Notes under the pieces: model-generated
Databases searched by the model: none
Told to the model about the DNA's origin: nothing
The model's input: only the letters and a program-made list of their open reading frames with translations
Shown here: positions 1 to 10,286 of the stretch, one piece after another
Layout: each line of letters starts with the position of its first letter
How positions within the stretch are numbered: the first letter of the stretch is position 1
Made by a program: the position numbers and the translations under genes
Source: Halomonas sp.
GTDB taxonomy: Bacteria > Pseudomonadota > Gammaproteobacteria > Pseudomonadales > Halomonadaceae
Reading direction: 5' to 3'
Assembly (NCBI GenBank): GCA_024636705.1
Contig: JAGXGN010000169.1
Coordinates: 1-33,866 of the forward strand
Length of the DNA stretch: 33,866 nt

Positions 1-859
1 CGAGACCCGCGCGATTGTTGGGATTGTAGGAGGGCTGGTTGGCCATCGCCAGGACCTCGCCGGTGCGGGCGTCCATCATCACCACGACGCCGCCATCGGC
101 CTTATGCTCGGACACGGCGGTACTGAGTTCCCGGTAGGCCATGTATTGAAGGCGTTGGTCGATGGACAGGATAAGTTCGCCGCCGGGTCGGGCCTCGCGC
201 AACAGCTCGAGTTCACGAACCAACCGTCCGCGCCGGTCCTTGAGCACCCTGCGCTGGCCGGGCTCACCGGCGAGATAGGGCTGGTAGGCGAGCTCCAGGC
301 CCTCCTGGCCGGCATCATCGACGTTGGTCACCCCGATCAACTGGGCCGCGACAGCCCCCGTCGGGTAGTAGCGCTTGTACTCATCCTGGGCATAGACACC
401 GGGAATACGCAGATCCAGGACCCGTTGTGCCGCCTGCGGCGTCATCTGGCGACGCAGGTACATGAATTCACGCTCACTGAAGCGCGCCAACCGAGACTCG
501 AGCGAAGCGAGATCCATGCCCAGGGCCTGGGCGAGCATCAACTGCTGGATGCGGTCCTCCGGGAGATCCTGGGGATTCACCCATAGGGTCACCACCGGGG
601 TGGAAATGGCCAGGGGCTCGCCATTGCGATCGGTAATCATCCCGCGGTGGGCCGGAATGGTATCGGTGCGCAGGGTACGGGCATCGCCCTGGCCCTGCAG
701 GAAGGTCCAGTCGACCACATGCAGGATGACGATGCGTCCAGCCAGGAGCCCCAGACCAAGCACGACCAGCAGCAGCATCAGCCTGTATCGCAGCCCACCC
801 ATGGGCGCCATGGGCGAGGGACGGCGTGGTGTCACGCCACTGCGAACCTCGGTACTCAT
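1..859 (-). CDS. ftsI: Peptidoglycan transpeptidase FtsI (PBP3), N-terminal part, cut by window edge
   Basis: Division-specific class B penicillin-binding protein that cross-links septal peptidoglycan with FtsW. About 286 codons are present. The protein has a short cytoplasmic tail and one membrane helix (about residues 24-45, rich in L/V/G), then the PBP dimerisation/pedestal domain, with RGMITDRNGEPLA near residue 72. The start of the transpeptidase domain (DARTGEVLAMANQPSYNPN) is reached just before the edge. The catalytic SxxK, SxN and KTG motifs lie outside the window, so activity cannot be judged here. The start ATG at 859 overlaps the ftsL stop as ATGA, indicating translational coupling. 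Identity is clear from the order rsmH-ftsL-ftsI and the motifs. Confidence 0.95.
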   Translation of the reverse strand, partial: MSTEVRSGVTPRRPSPMAPMGGLRYRLMLLLVVLGLGLLAGRIVILHVVDWTFLQGQGDARTLRTDTIPAHRGMITDRNGEPLAISTPVVTLWVNPQDLPEDRIQQLMLAQALGMDLASLESRLARFSEREFMYLRRQMTPQAAQRVLDLRIPGVYAQDEYKRYYPTGAVAAQLIGVTNVDDAGQEGLELAYQPYLAGEPGQRRVLKDRRGRLVRELELLREARPGGELILSIDQRLQYMAYRELSTAVSEHKADGGVVVMMDARTGEVLAMANQPSYNPNNRAGL

Positions 860-1182
860 GGGCGAATCACCTCGACCTCGTCGACATCGGGCAACCGCAT
901 TTCCAGCCGCTCGACCGCCAGACGCTCGATACGCGCCGGGGATGACCAGGCACTCTCCTCAAGCAGCAGCTGCCCCCACTCGGTCTGCAACTGGTTCTGT
1001 TCACGCTCGAGTTGCTGCAGCCGCGCATACTGATCACGAGTCAGGTGGCTGGCAGTGATGACGGCCAGGGCACTGGTCAGGCAGACCACCACCAGGGAGA
1101 CATTGACCGCCAACAGCAGGGTCGGCCTCATGGCCAGAGGCCAGCCGGAAATGGATGACTGGATGGATCCTTCCCGGGGCAT
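856..1182 (-). CDS. ftsL: Cell division protein FtsL
   Basis: Small bitopic divisome protein, 108 residues, that forms the FtsQLB complex and helps activate FtsWI. The sequence shows a short N-terminal cytoplasmic segment and one transmembrane helix (about residues 20-42, LLLAVNVSLVVVCLTSALAV). A periplasmic coiled coil follows, rich in Q/E/L (YARLQQLEREQNQLQTEWGQ), with a conserved RIERLAVERLEMRLPD tail. It starts 9 nt after rsmH and overlaps ftsI by 4 nt, the normal dcw cluster arrangement. Length and architecture match the family; sequence conservation in FtsL is generally low, so position supports the call. Confidence 0.93.
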   Translation of the reverse strand: MPREGSIQSSISGWPLAMRPTLLLAVNVSLVVVCLTSALAVITASHLTRDQYARLQQLEREQNQLQTEWGQLLLEESAWSSPARIERLAVERLEMRLPDVDEVEVIRP

Positions 1183-1191
1183 GCCCCCTCC

Positions 1192-2148
1192 TCAGAAACG
1201 CTTGCGTGCCATGCGCATCACGGCGCTACGAGCACGGGGGTTGTCCTGCACTTCGCCGGCGGAAGCCCGCTGTGCCTTGCCCAGCGATTCCAGACGACGC
1301 TGGAGCTGATCATCGCGAATCGGCATCCCGCGGGGCAGGTCGCTATCGCCGCGCACATGATCACGGATGAAGCGTTTCACGCGGCGATCCTCCAGCGAAT
1401 GGAAGCTGATGACCACCAGGTGGCCGCCGGGGGCCAGGGCATCCAGGGCCGCCACCAGGCCGGCATCCAGCTGTTCCAGCTCGCCGTTGACCTGGATGCG
1501 CAGTGCCTGAAAGACCCGGGTCGCCGGATGCTTGCCCTTCTCCCAGGCGGGATGGGCAGCCTTGACCACCTCGGCGAGGTCTGCGGTGCGCTCGAAGGGC
1601 CACTCGGTACGGCGCGCGACCACTGCCCGGGCCAGGCGCCGCGCGAAGCGCTCCTCGCCGTAGGCCTTGAAGACCCGGGCGATCTCGACCTCGCCACACC
1701 GGGCGATGAAGTCAGCGGCACTCTCGCCGCGGGTCGGATCCATCCGCATGTCCAGGGGCCCGTCACGCAGGAAACTGAAACCCCGTTCCGGATCATCGAG
1801 CTGCGGTGAAGAGACCCCGACGTCGAGCAGTATCCCGGCCAGGCGACCATGCAGGCCATGACATTCGGCGATCGCATCGAGGCGGGCAAACTCGCCCTGC
1901 TCGATGGTGAAGCGCGGGTCGTCGATGGCCGAGGCCTCGGCGATGGCCTGGGGATCGCGATCGATGGCCAGCAGGCGTCCGGCGGGTGCCAAACGCGCGA
2001 GGATGGCGCGAGAATGGCCGCCACGGCCGAAGGTGCCGTCCAGATAATATCCTTCTGGGTCATGGACCAGTGCCTCGACGGCACCCTCGAGGAGCACACT
2101 GGCATGACGGAAGCCGCTAGCGGTGGTTTCTGAAGCGGATGGCGTCAT
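1192..2148 (-). CDS. rsmH: 16S rRNA m4C1402 methyltransferase RsmH (MraW)
   Basis: SAM-dependent N4-methyltransferase acting on C1402 of 16S rRNA in the ribosomal P site. It has 318 residues, close to the usual 310-315. Visible family motifs are [13 protein letters not shown] at the N terminus, the SAM-binding [46 protein letters not shown] and the C-terminal [16 protein letters not shown] chose the ATG at 2148 because the reading frame's earlier ATG (2247) would run through the rnpB 3' domain and add residues with no homology. It is the first gene of the dcw cluster here; mraZ, which usually precedes it, is absent. Confidence 0.96.
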   Translation of the reverse strand: MTPSASETTASGFRHASVLLEGAVEALVHDPEGYYLDGTFGRGGHSRAILARLAPAGRLLAIDRDPQAIAEASAIDDPRFTIEQGEFARLDAIAECHGLHGRLAGILLDVGVSSPQLDDPERGFSFLRDGPLDMRMDPTRGESAADFIARCGEVEIARVFKAYGEERFARRLARAVVARRTEWPFERTADLAEVVKAAHPAWEKGKHPATRVFQALRIQVNGELEQLDAGLVAALDALAPGGHLVVISFHSLEDRRVKRFIRDHVRGDSDLPRGMPIRDDQLQRRLESLGKAQRASAGEVQDNPRARSAVMRMARKRF

Positions 2149-2201
2149 GGGTCTCTCGAAGAACGGGCCGGGGAAACGGGGGCGACATGAGAATCGCGAG
2201 G

Positions 2202-2553
<352 letters not shown>

Positions 2554-2559
2554 GGGGGG

Positions 2560-2588
2560 AGCATAACAGTGCACCGCCCCGGCCTCAA
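2560..2588 (-). promoter_or_regulatory. Candidate sigma-70 promoter of rnpB
   Basis: On the minus strand TTGAGG (-35, 2588-2583) is followed by a 17-nt spacer and TATGCT (-10, 2565-2560). The expected start point, about 7 nt downstream, falls at 2553, which is the first base of the P1 helix. The -35 overlaps the rsmI stop codon (2587-2585). Each hexamer matches consensus at 4 of 6 positions; the correct spacing and the agreement with the RNA 5' end are the main support. Confidence 0.6.
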
Positions 2589-3448
2589 TCGCGTTGCGCG
2601 TCCTTGAGGGTCTGGGCACGGGCATACCAGGCCTTCTTCGATCCCCCCAGTACACGACTGGTGACGGCCGCTGCCTGCTTGATGCCCACCGCTTCGGCCA
2701 GCAACGCCCCCAGCAGCGCATCGGCCTCCACGGTGGCGCCATCCGGGGCATCCGCCTTGGGGATACCGGCCACCATGATCACGAATTCGCCGCGGGCCTG
2801 GTCGGGGTCCTCCTCCATGCGGGCCAGGAGCTGAGCCGCGGTGCCTTCCAGGAAGGTCTCGAAGGTCTTGGTCAACTCGCGCCCCAGCACCAGGTCACGA
2901 TCCCCCAGGGTGGTGCCGAGATCCTTCAGGGTGGCGAGAATACGGTGTGGTGATTCATAGAAGACCAGGGTCTCCGCATGATCGGCCAGTGCCTCGAGAC
3001 GGGCCCGCCGGGCCGAGCCCTTGGCCGGCAGGAAGCCGCTGAACAGGAAGCGGTCCGTCGGGAGCCCGCCTGCCGACAATGCCGCCACCAGGGCACAGGG
3101 ACCGGGCACCGGCACGATGCGATGACCACGCCGTCGCAACTCGCGCACCAACACGAACCCCGGATCACTGATCAGGGGGGTACCGGCATCGCTGATCAGG
3201 GCGATGTCAACACCGGCAGCAAGCCGCTCCGCGAGCTGGTCGACACGCGCCGACTCATTGTGCTCATGCAGGGAAAGCATGGGCACCGAAAGCCCCAGAT
3301 GACGCAACAGGCGCGCGCTGTGGCGGGTATCCTCGGCGGCGATCAAGGCCACCTCGCCCAGCAGACGGATCGCCCGGGCGCTCAGATCCTCAAGATTCCC
3401 AATCGGTGTGGCAACGACGTACAATATGCCCATACTGGCGTCAGACAT
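2585..3448 (-). CDS. rsmI: 16S rRNA 2'-O-ribose C1402 methyltransferase RsmI
   Basis: Tetrapyrrole-methylase-fold enzyme that 2'-O-methylates C1402 of 16S rRNA, the same nucleotide that RsmH N4-methylates. It has 287 residues, as in E. coli (286). Motifs seen: LYVVATPIGNLEDLSARA at the N terminus, AAEDTRHSARLL, ALISDAGTPLISDPG, VPVPGPCALVAALSAGGLPTDRF and FYESPHRIL. The ATG at 3448 follows GGGAGC at a suitable distance; an upstream in-frame start at 3718 would run antisense through lpoA and is rejected. It is divergent from lpoA, with only 37 nt between the start codons. Both C1402 methyltransferases therefore lie within 2.3 kb of each other. Confidence 0.96.
   Translation of the reverse strand: MSDASMGILYVVATPIGNLEDLSARAIRLLGEVALIAAEDTRHSARLLRHLGLSVPMLSLHEHNESARVDQLAERLAAGVDIALISDAGTPLISDPGFVLVRELRRRGHRIVPVPGPCALVAALSAGGLPTDRFLFSGFLPAKGSARRARLEALADHAETLVFYESPHRILATLKDLGTTLGDRDLVLGRELTKTFETFLEGTAAQLLARMEEDPDQARGEFVIMVAGIPKADAPDGATVEADALLGALLAEAVGIKQAAAVTSRVLGGSKKAWYARAQTLKDAQRD
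3396..3425 (+). promoter_or_regulatory. Possible promoter for the lpoA operon inside the rsmI 5' coding region
   Basis: TTCCCA (3396-3401), an 18-nt spacer and TACAAT (3420-3425) resemble a sigma-70 promoter about 60 nt upstream of the lpoA ATG. It would lie inside the rsmI coding region because the rsmI-lpoA gap is only 37 nt. Support is pattern only; the -35 matches 4 of 6 positions and the -10 matches 5 of 6. Confidence 0.3.
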
Positions 3449-5238
3449 GTCGGCTCCCGGAAGCTCCACGGACGAGGAAGGATTCATGCAGATATTGCCC
3501 CGCGGCCTGTTGGTCAGCGCGCTGATGGCGCTGCTGCTGGCTGGCTGTGCCTCACAGCCCGGCCTCGTTGATCGACTCCCGGGCGATGATCCCGGAGAGC
3601 TGCTGTCACGCGCCGAACGGCAGGCGCCCGAGCAGGCCGCGCTGACACGGCTGGAAGCGGCCGATATTCTAGCACGCCAGGGGGATCGCACCCAGGCACT
3701 GGAGATCGCCGGCGACATCGAGGACGACCTCCTGCCGACCCCGTCACGGGCTCGCTGGGCCCTGCTGCTGTCGTCACTGGGTGAGGAGCTGAATGATCCC
3801 TGGTCAGTGATACGCGCCGGCCAGAACCTGGACGAGCTGGACCTGTCCGGGGATCAGGACATCACCCTGCGCCAACGACTGGGCCTCGCCCTGCTCGAGG
3901 TCGACGAGCCTGCAGCCGCCGCCGATGAACTCCTGAGCGTCCAGGCGAGGACCGACAGCGAGCGGCTCAACGATCCCATCTGGAAGGCCCTGTCGCGTCT
4001 CGACGGCCGCGAGCTCAACGACCTGCGCGAGGACGCCGATGACCTGACCCGCGGCTGGCTGGCCCTCGCCGAACTGTCGAGGTCCAGTGGTGGCGACATC
4101 CAGAACCTGTTCGCCCGCCTCGATACCTGGCGCGATCGACACCCACGACACCCGGCCTCACGCCAGTTGCCCGCCGATCTGCTGGCGCTGCGTGACCTGC
4201 GTGGCCAGGAGGTCAACCATATTGCCGTCTTCCTCCCGGAGTCCGGGGCCCTTTCCGGGGTCGCCGGCGCGATCCGCAACGGCATGCGCACCCATCACCT
4301 CAATGTGGTCAATGCCGGAACCGCTAGCGTTCGCTTGAGCTTCCTCGACAGCAGTCATGGCAATCTTGAGGCCCTGTACCGCGAGGCCGAAAACCTCGGG
4401 GCCCAGGTCGTGGTCGGCCCTCTGGACAAAGACATGGTCACCCGACTCGAGAATCAGCAGAGCGTACCGCTGCCCACACTGGCGTTGAACTATGGGCATG
4501 GCCAGCGCAACCAGGCCTCCGGCCTCTTCCAGTATGGCCTCTCGGCGGAGGATGAGGCACGGCAGGCCGCACGTCGAGCCTGGCAGGACGGACATCGCAG
4601 TGCCGCCGTATTGGTCCCCGACAACGGCTGGGGACAGCGTGTCGGCGAGGCTTTCTGGGACGAATGGCAGGCCCGTGGCGGCAGTATCACCAATGCCGTC
4701 CGCTACAACCCCCAGGCATCGGCCACCGAAAGCACCCGACGCGCGGTCGCAAGCCCTCGTCCCGATATGCTGTTCCTCCTCGCGCTGCCCGAATATGCCC
4801 GCCAGGTACCGCCGACACTGGACTACTACAATGCCGGCGACCTGCCCATCTACGCCACCTCCCATCTTCACGAGGGCCGCCCTCAACCACGTCTGAACCA
4901 TGATCTGGATGGCGTCCAGTTCGTCGATATTCCCTGGCAGATCCCCGAGGCCTCGGTCGGCGGGGTCGAGGCCCTACCCTTCAGTGAAAGTTATCGGCAG
5001 TTGCGCGATGAATCCGACTCTGCGCTATTCAGACTGATGGCCATGGGCGTCGACGCCTATGAGTTGGCACGTCGTCTGCCGCAGTTCCAGGCCATGGCGG
5101 ACAGCGAGCTGTTCGGTGCGACCGGAACGCTTCGCCAGGCCAGTGATGGACGAATCCAACGCCAGCTGCCCTGGGCTCGCTTCGAGAATGGCATGCCCGC
5201 GCCGATCCTGATGCCGGGGCTCTTCGACCGACAATGGG

Positions 5239-6254
<1,016 letters not shown>

Positions 6255-6260
6255 TTCACC

Positions 6261-6839
6261 ATGAAGAAGCTTTCCCTGTTCACTCCCCTGCTGCTGTCCG
6301 CAGTGCTCATCATCGGTGGCTGCACCGCCGTGACCGGCGTCACCAATCCCGGCACCATCGACGAGAATTATGGCAAGAGAACGGTTGGGACCCAGGTCGA
6401 AGACCAGAGCATCGAGACCAAGATCAGTCACAACCTTGGTCGCACGGATGCCCGTCTCGATGATGCCCGCATCAATGTGGACAGCTACAACGGCGTGGTG
6501 CTGCTGACCGGCCAGGTCCCGAGCCAGGAACTGAAAACCCTGGCCACCGAGGTCGCCACCGACGTGCGTAACGTCCGCAATGTCCACAATGAACTGACCA
6601 TTGCCGCCAACCTGCCGGCCAGCCAGCGTCTCTCGGACACCTGGCTGAATACCCGCATCCGCACCAGCCTCGCGGGCAACGAAACCATCGACTCCAGCCG
6701 CATCCTTGTGGTCACCGAGAATGCCAGTGTCTACCTGATGGGCATCGTCAATCGCCGCGAGGCGGACCGTATCGTCGATGCCGTATCACGCGTCGGTGGC
6801 GTCCAACGCATCGTCAAGGTGTTTGATTACCTGAATTGA
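6261..6839 (+). CDS. dolP: Dual BON-domain outer-membrane lipoprotein DolP (YraP)
   Basis: Lipoprotein of 192 residues that supports outer-membrane integrity in enterobacteria and binds anionic phospholipid. The signal peptide ends in a lipobox (LIIGGC, Cys at about residue 21). Two BON domains follow: about 50-115 (IETKISHNLGRTDARLDDAR...VVLLTGQVPS) and about 128-192 (LNTRIRTSLAGNETIDSSR...VYLMGIVNRREADRIVDAV). It starts 6 nt after gmhA without a strong ribosome site, suggesting translational coupling. It ends the operon and is followed by a strong terminator hairpin. Confidence 0.93.
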   Translation: MKKLSLFTPLLLSAVLIIGGCTAVTGVTNPGTIDENYGKRTVGTQVEDQSIETKISHNLGRTDARLDDARINVDSYNGVVLLTGQVPSQELKTLATEVATDVRNVRNVHNELTIAANLPASQRLSDTWLNTRIRTSLAGNETIDSSRILVVTENASVYLMGIVNRREADRIVDAVSRVGGVQRIVKVFDYLN

Positions 6840-6867
6840 CACCGACAGTCCTGACACCGACAGTCTT
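6838..6867 (+). repeat. Tandem 15-bp direct repeat at the dolP stop
   Basis: GACACCGACAGTCCT (6838-6852) is followed at once by GACACCGACAGTCTT (6853-6867), 14 of 15 bases identical. It begins inside the dolP stop codon and lies before the terminator. It looks like a small local duplication with no obvious function. Confidence 0.75.
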
Positions 6868-6879
6868 TACCTCTTCACA

Positions 6880-6918
6880 CAGAACGGCAGGCCCAAAGCC
6901 TGCCGTTCTGTGTTTTAC
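6880..6918 (+). terminator. Rho-independent terminator of the lpoA-dolP operon
   Basis: CAGAACGGCAGGC (6880-6892) pairs perfectly over 13 bp with GCCTGCCGTTCTG (6898-6910) around a 5-nt loop, followed on the plus strand by TGTTTTACC. It lies 40 nt after the dolP stop, between the convergent dolP and sspB genes. The minus-strand side lacks a T-tract, so it should act mainly on plus-strand transcripts. Confidence 0.85.
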
Positions 6919-6954
6919 CTTTACCTTAGTTTTCTTTCTACCTTCTCATCGTCA

Positions 6955-7422
6955 TCACTTGATGACGCGAAGCGAGGGTTTCTTCTTACGGGGCTTCTGA
7001 GGCGATGACGTATCTTCGGACGCGTCCTCGCCAGGGGTCTCGGTATCATCGTCCGGGCTATCGACACTCGACAGGTGAGAATCATCCTCCTGCGTCGCTG
7101 CCACCGGCAGCACGGGTTCGTGACCAAACACCATGCCGACACCGTTCTCACGCGCATAGATCGCCACCAGTGCCGTCATGGGCACCAGGATACGCATGGG
7201 CTGTCCACCGAAACGGGCACTGAAGCCCAGGGACTCGTTCTCCATGAAGAAATCACGCACGGCGGTCGGCGCCATGTTGAGCACGATCTGCCCGTTCTGG
7301 ACGAACTGGCGTGGCACCTCGACACCGGGCTGTTCGGCATCGACGACGACATAGGGCGTGAGCTCATTATCCAGCAACCATTGGTAGAGCGCCCTGGCCA
7401 GATAGGGGCGACTAGAATACAT
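6955..7422 (-). CDS. sspB: ClpXP specificity-enhancing adaptor SspB
   Basis: Adaptor that binds the ssrA tag of stalled-ribosome products and delivers them to ClpXP. It has 155 residues. The folded substrate-binding domain (about 1-110) shows SSRPYLARALYQWLLDNELTPYVVV, GQIVLNMAPTAVRDF, FGGQP and ALVAIYARENGVGMVF. An acidic, low-complexity linker follows, and the protein ends in a short basic KKKPSLRVIK peptide, the known ClpX-docking tail type. The ATG at 7422 has GAGGAGGG just upstream; a start at 7449 would add nine unrelated residues. It lies 54 nt downstream of sspA on the same strand. Confidence 0.95.
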   Translation of the reverse strand: MYSSRPYLARALYQWLLDNELTPYVVVDAEQPGVEVPRQFVQNGQIVLNMAPTAVRDFFMENESLGFSARFGGQPMRILVPMTALVAIYARENGVGMVFGHEPVLPVAATQEDDSHLSSVDSPDDDTETPGEDASEDTSSPQKPRKKKPSLRVIK

Positions 7423-7476
7423 CTCTTGCCCTCCTCTCTGTTGGGACATCCGGTCGGGACATCCCGGAGACGGGAT

Positions 7477-8103
7477 TCAGGAACGCATCTCGCGTTCACT
7501 TTCACTGAGCGCCGTCTTGAAGCCCTCTCGGTCGAAGACCCGCTCCATGTAGCCGAGCAATGGCTTGACCTGCTTGTCGGCGAGATCGATCCCCAGAACG
7601 GGCAGACGCCAGAGGATCGGTGCCAGGCAGCAATCCACTAGGGTGAATTCCTCACTCATGAAGAAGGGGACATCCTCGAAGATGGGAGAAATCCCGATCA
7701 GGCTCTCGCGCAATTCCTTGCGTGCCTTGTCCGCCTCTTTCTTGGGACCATTCAGGACCTGATCGACGAGCGGACACCATTCACGCTCGATGCGATGCAT
7801 CCACAGGCGGCTCTGGGCACGCGCCACCGGGTAGACAGGCAGCAACGGCGGGTGCGGAAAACGTTCGTCCAGGTACTCCATCATCACCTTGGATTCGTAG
7901 AGCACCAGGTCCCGGTCCAGCAGCGTGGGTACGCTGTTGTAGGGATTGAGGTCGGCGAGTTCCTCGGGGTGATGCTCGTCGGTGACCTCGACGATATCGA
8001 CCGCCACCCCTTTCTCGGCAAGCACGATTCGCACGCGATGACTGAAATGATCATCCCCACCGGAATAGAAGATCATCGACGACCGTTTGGCCACTACACC
8101 CAT
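7477..8103 (-). CDS. sspA: Stringent starvation protein A (SspA)
   Basis: RNA-polymerase-associated, glutathione-S-transferase-fold protein that modulates sigma-70 transcription under starvation and acid stress. It has 208 residues. The N-terminal thioredoxin-like half contains [34 protein letters not shown] and the hallmark [22 protein letters not shown]. The helical C-terminal half has [20 protein letters not shown] and the SESEREMR tail. Agreement with E. coli SspA is strong. The upstream region has a candidate extended -10 promoter. It probably forms an operon with sspB. Confidence 0.97.
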   Translation of the reverse strand: MGVVAKRSSMIFYSGGDDHFSHRVRIVLAEKGVAVDIVEVTDEHHPEELADLNPYNSVPTLLDRDLVLYESKVMMEYLDERFPHPPLLPVYPVARAQSRLWMHRIEREWCPLVDQVLNGPKKEADKARKELRESLIGISPIFEDVPFFMSEEFTLVDCCLAPILWRLPVLGIDLADKQVKPLLGYMERVFDREGFKTALSESEREMRS

Positions 8104-8133
8104 GAAACAATCCTCGCATCAATTCGAAATGTC

Positions 8134-8142
8134 ATGATAACA
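8134..8142 (-). promoter_or_regulatory. Candidate extended -10 promoter of sspA
   Basis: On the minus strand TGTTATCAT (8142-8134) gives a TGn extension plus TATCAT, which matches five of six -10 positions, 30 nt upstream of the sspA ATG. No convincing -35 is seen, which is tolerated in extended -10 promoters. Pattern evidence only. Confidence 0.4.
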
Positions 8143-8207
8143 CGTCACCCCGGCGCTTGAGGGACCATCGCCACGGCAGAAGGAAACTCGGCAGACCTCA
8201 TCAAGCA

Positions 8208-8242
8208 CAGGGGGCGCATGGCCTAAGGCCATGCGCCCCCTG
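8208..8242 (-). terminator. Large perfect hairpin after the cytochrome bc1 operon
   Basis: CAGGGGGCGCATGGCC (8208-8223) pairs over 16 bp with GGCCATGCGCCCCCTG (8227-8242) around a 3-nt loop, beginning 17 nt after the petC stop. Position suggests the pet operon terminator or an mRNA 3' stabiliser. The minus-strand flank is TGCTTGATG rather than a T-run, so classical intrinsic termination is uncertain. Confidence 0.55.
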
Positions 8243-8259
8243 GCGTCCTCGACAGGGTG

Positions 8260-9027
8260 TCAGTGAATGTCGCGCCAGTACTCGCGCTTGAGCAGGTAGG
8301 CGATGACACCGAAGATGACGATGAAGATCAGCACCCTCGGCCCAATCGCCTGCGCCTGCAGCTTGGAAGGCTCGCCGACATAGGCCAGGAAGTTGGTCAA
8401 ATCATAGACCGCTTCCTGGAACTCATCGGGCTCCATACTACCCGGGCTGGTCACTTTCAACACATCGCAGGACTGGTACTTGCCTGTCAGCGGATCCAGC
8501 TCGGCACCCTCCATGGGGCGGTCCGTCTCGGCACACACCTTCTCCTGCACCCCCTGGAGCGGCTCGAGCACATTGGGCATGGCCACCAGCGGGAAGACCT
8601 CGTTGTTGACGCCTGTGGTTGTGCTGGGATCCTTGTAGAAGGTCAGCAGGTAGGAGTAGATCCAGTCGGGACCGCGCAGGCGAGCCTCGAGACTAAGGTC
8701 GGGCGGCGGGGCACCGAACCAGTTCTCGGCATCGCCACTGTTCATGGCGATCTGCATCTGGTCATTGAAGGCCAACTCGGGGGAGAAGATCAGGTTCTCC
8801 TCCACCAGATCCTTAGGCATGCCGAAGTCTTCCGCCACACGGGCGAAGCGCTGGAACTCCAGGGAGTGGCAGCCCATGCAGTAATTGGTGAAGAGCCGCA
8901 TGCCACGCTGGATGGATGCCTCGTCTTCAAGATCCGGCGTCATCGAGTAGGGCAGACCCGCTCCCGGCGCCGCCAACACCGAGAAAGGCACCAGCGCAAA
9001 GAGCAGTGCGAACAGTTGCTTTTTCAT
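8260..9027 (-). CDS. petC: Ubiquinol-cytochrome c reductase, cytochrome c1 subunit
   Basis: Membrane-anchored c-type cytochrome of the bc1 complex that passes electrons from the Rieske centre to soluble cytochrome c. It has 255 residues. A cleavable signal peptide (about 1-20, ending VLA-APG) is followed by the haem attachment site CMGCH at 50-54. The methionine in VAMPNVL is the probable axial ligand. A C-terminal anchor helix (GPRVLIFIVIFGVIAYLL) ends in KREYWRDIH. The ATG at 9027 shares its A with the petB TAA stop, indicating tight coupling; an earlier start at 9267 would overlap petB by 240 nt. Confidence 0.97.
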   Translation of the reverse strand: MKKQLFALLFALVPFSVLAAPGAGLPYSMTPDLEDEASIQRGMRLFTNYCMGCHSLEFQRFARVAEDFGMPKDLVEENLIFSPELAFNDQMQIAMNSGDAENWFGAPPPDLSLEARLRGPDWIYSYLLTFYKDPSTTTGVNNEVFPLVAMPNVLEPLQGVQEKVCAETDRPMEGAELDPLTGKYQSCDVLKVTSPGSMEPDEFQEAVYDLTNFLAYVGEPSKLQAQAIGPRVLIFIVIFGVIAYLLKREYWRDIH

Positions 9028-10286
9028 TAGCCAGTCACCCTTTCCGGAACGGGTTTGGTCTTCTCCAGCCGGGTATAGAACGGCATCAGCAGGAAGAAGG
9101 CGAAGTAGATGACGGTACACAACTGGGACAGTAGGGTGCGTCCCTCGGTAACCGGTAGCACCCCGAGCACGCCCAGGATCACGAAGCTGATCGCGAACAG
9201 CGCGAGCATCAGCTTGGACATCCAGCCCTTGTAGCGCATGGAGCGCACCGGGCTGCGATCGAGCCACGGCAGCACGAACAGGACGGCAATCGCCCCACCC
9301 ATCGCAATGACACCGAGGAACTTGGCATTGAGGCCGAACAGCGAGAAGGTGATGGCCCGGAGGATCGCGTAGAAGGGCGTGAAGTACCAGACAGGCGCGA
9401 TGTGATTGGGCGTCTTCAGCGCGTTGGCCGGCTCGAAGTTGGGATTCTCAAGGAAATAGCCGCCGCCCTCGGGGAAGTAGAAGATCACCACCGCGAAGAC
9501 AAACAGGAACACCGCCACGCCGACGAGGTCCTTCACCGTGTAGTAGGGATGAAAGGGAATGCCGTCCAGCGGCTTGCCGGCCTCGTCCTTCTTCTTCTTG
9601 ATGTCGATGCCGTCGGGGTTGTTGGACCCGACCTCGTGCAGGGCGATGATGTGCAGCACCACTAGCCCCAGGATCACGATCGGCAGCGCCACCACGTGCA
9701 GGGCGAAGAAGCGGTTGAGGGTGATACCCGAGATCAGGAAGTCGCCGCGTATCCACTGAGTCAGGTCGGGCCCGATCACCGGAATTGCCGAGAACAGCGA
9801 GATGATGACCTGGGCGCCCCAGTAGGACATCTGCCCCCAGGGCAGCAGGTAGCCCATGAAGGCCTCGGCCATCAGCGCCAGGTAGATGGCCATGCCGAAG
9901 ATCCACACCAGCTCGCGAGGCGCCTTGTAGGAGCCGTAGAGCAGGCCACGGAACATGTGCAGATACACCACCAGGAAGAACGCCGAGGCGCCGGTGGAGT
10001 GCATGTAGCGGATCAGCCAGCCGAACTCCACGTCACGCATGATGTACTCGACCGAGGCGAAGGCGCCCTCGGCGGTGGGATTGTAGCTCATGGTCAGCCA
10101 GACACCGGTGAGGATCTGGTTGACCAGCGCCAGCAGCGCCAGCGAACCGAAGAAGTACCAGAAGTTGAAGTTCTTCGGTGCGTAATACTGCGCCATGTGG
10201 TCCTGCCACATCTGGGTGGCCGGGAAGCGGTCATCGACCCAGCGCATCAAGCCGCGCTCCGCCTTGACCTTGTTCGGGTTAGCCAT
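9027..10286 (-). CDS. petB: Ubiquinol-cytochrome c reductase, cytochrome b subunit
   Basis: Integral membrane subunit with two b haems and both quinone sites; 419 residues and about eight or nine hydrophobic helices. Haem-ligand regions are visible in helix B (RYMHSTGASAFFLVVYLHMFRG) and helix D (FFALHVVALPIVILGLVVLHIIAL). The Qo-site tetrapeptide is PVWY (HIAPVWYFTPFYAIL) instead of the mitochondrial PEWY. PVWY is a known beta/gammaproteobacterial variant, so this is not a defect. The start ATG shares its A with the petA TGA stop. Second gene of the petABC operon. Confidence 0.97.
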   Translation of the reverse strand: MANPNKVKAERGLMRWVDDRFPATQMWQDHMAQYYAPKNFNFWYFFGSLALLALVNQILTGVWLTMSYNPTAEGAFASVEYIMRDVEFGWLIRYMHSTGASAFFLVVYLHMFRGLLYGSYKAPRELVWIFGMAIYLALMAEAFMGYLLPWGQMSYWGAQVIISLFSAIPVIGPDLTQWIRGDFLISGITLNRFFALHVVALPIVILGLVVLHIIALHEVGSNNPDGIDIKKKKDEAGKPLDGIPFHPYYTVKDLVGVAVFLFVFAVVIFYFPEGGGYFLENPNFEPANALKTPNHIAPVWYFTPFYAILRAITFSLFGLNAKFLGVIAMGGAIAVLFVLPWLDRSPVRSMRYKGWMSKLMLALFAISFVILGVLGVLPVTEGRTLLSQLCTVIYFAFFLLMPFYTRLEKTKPVPERVTG

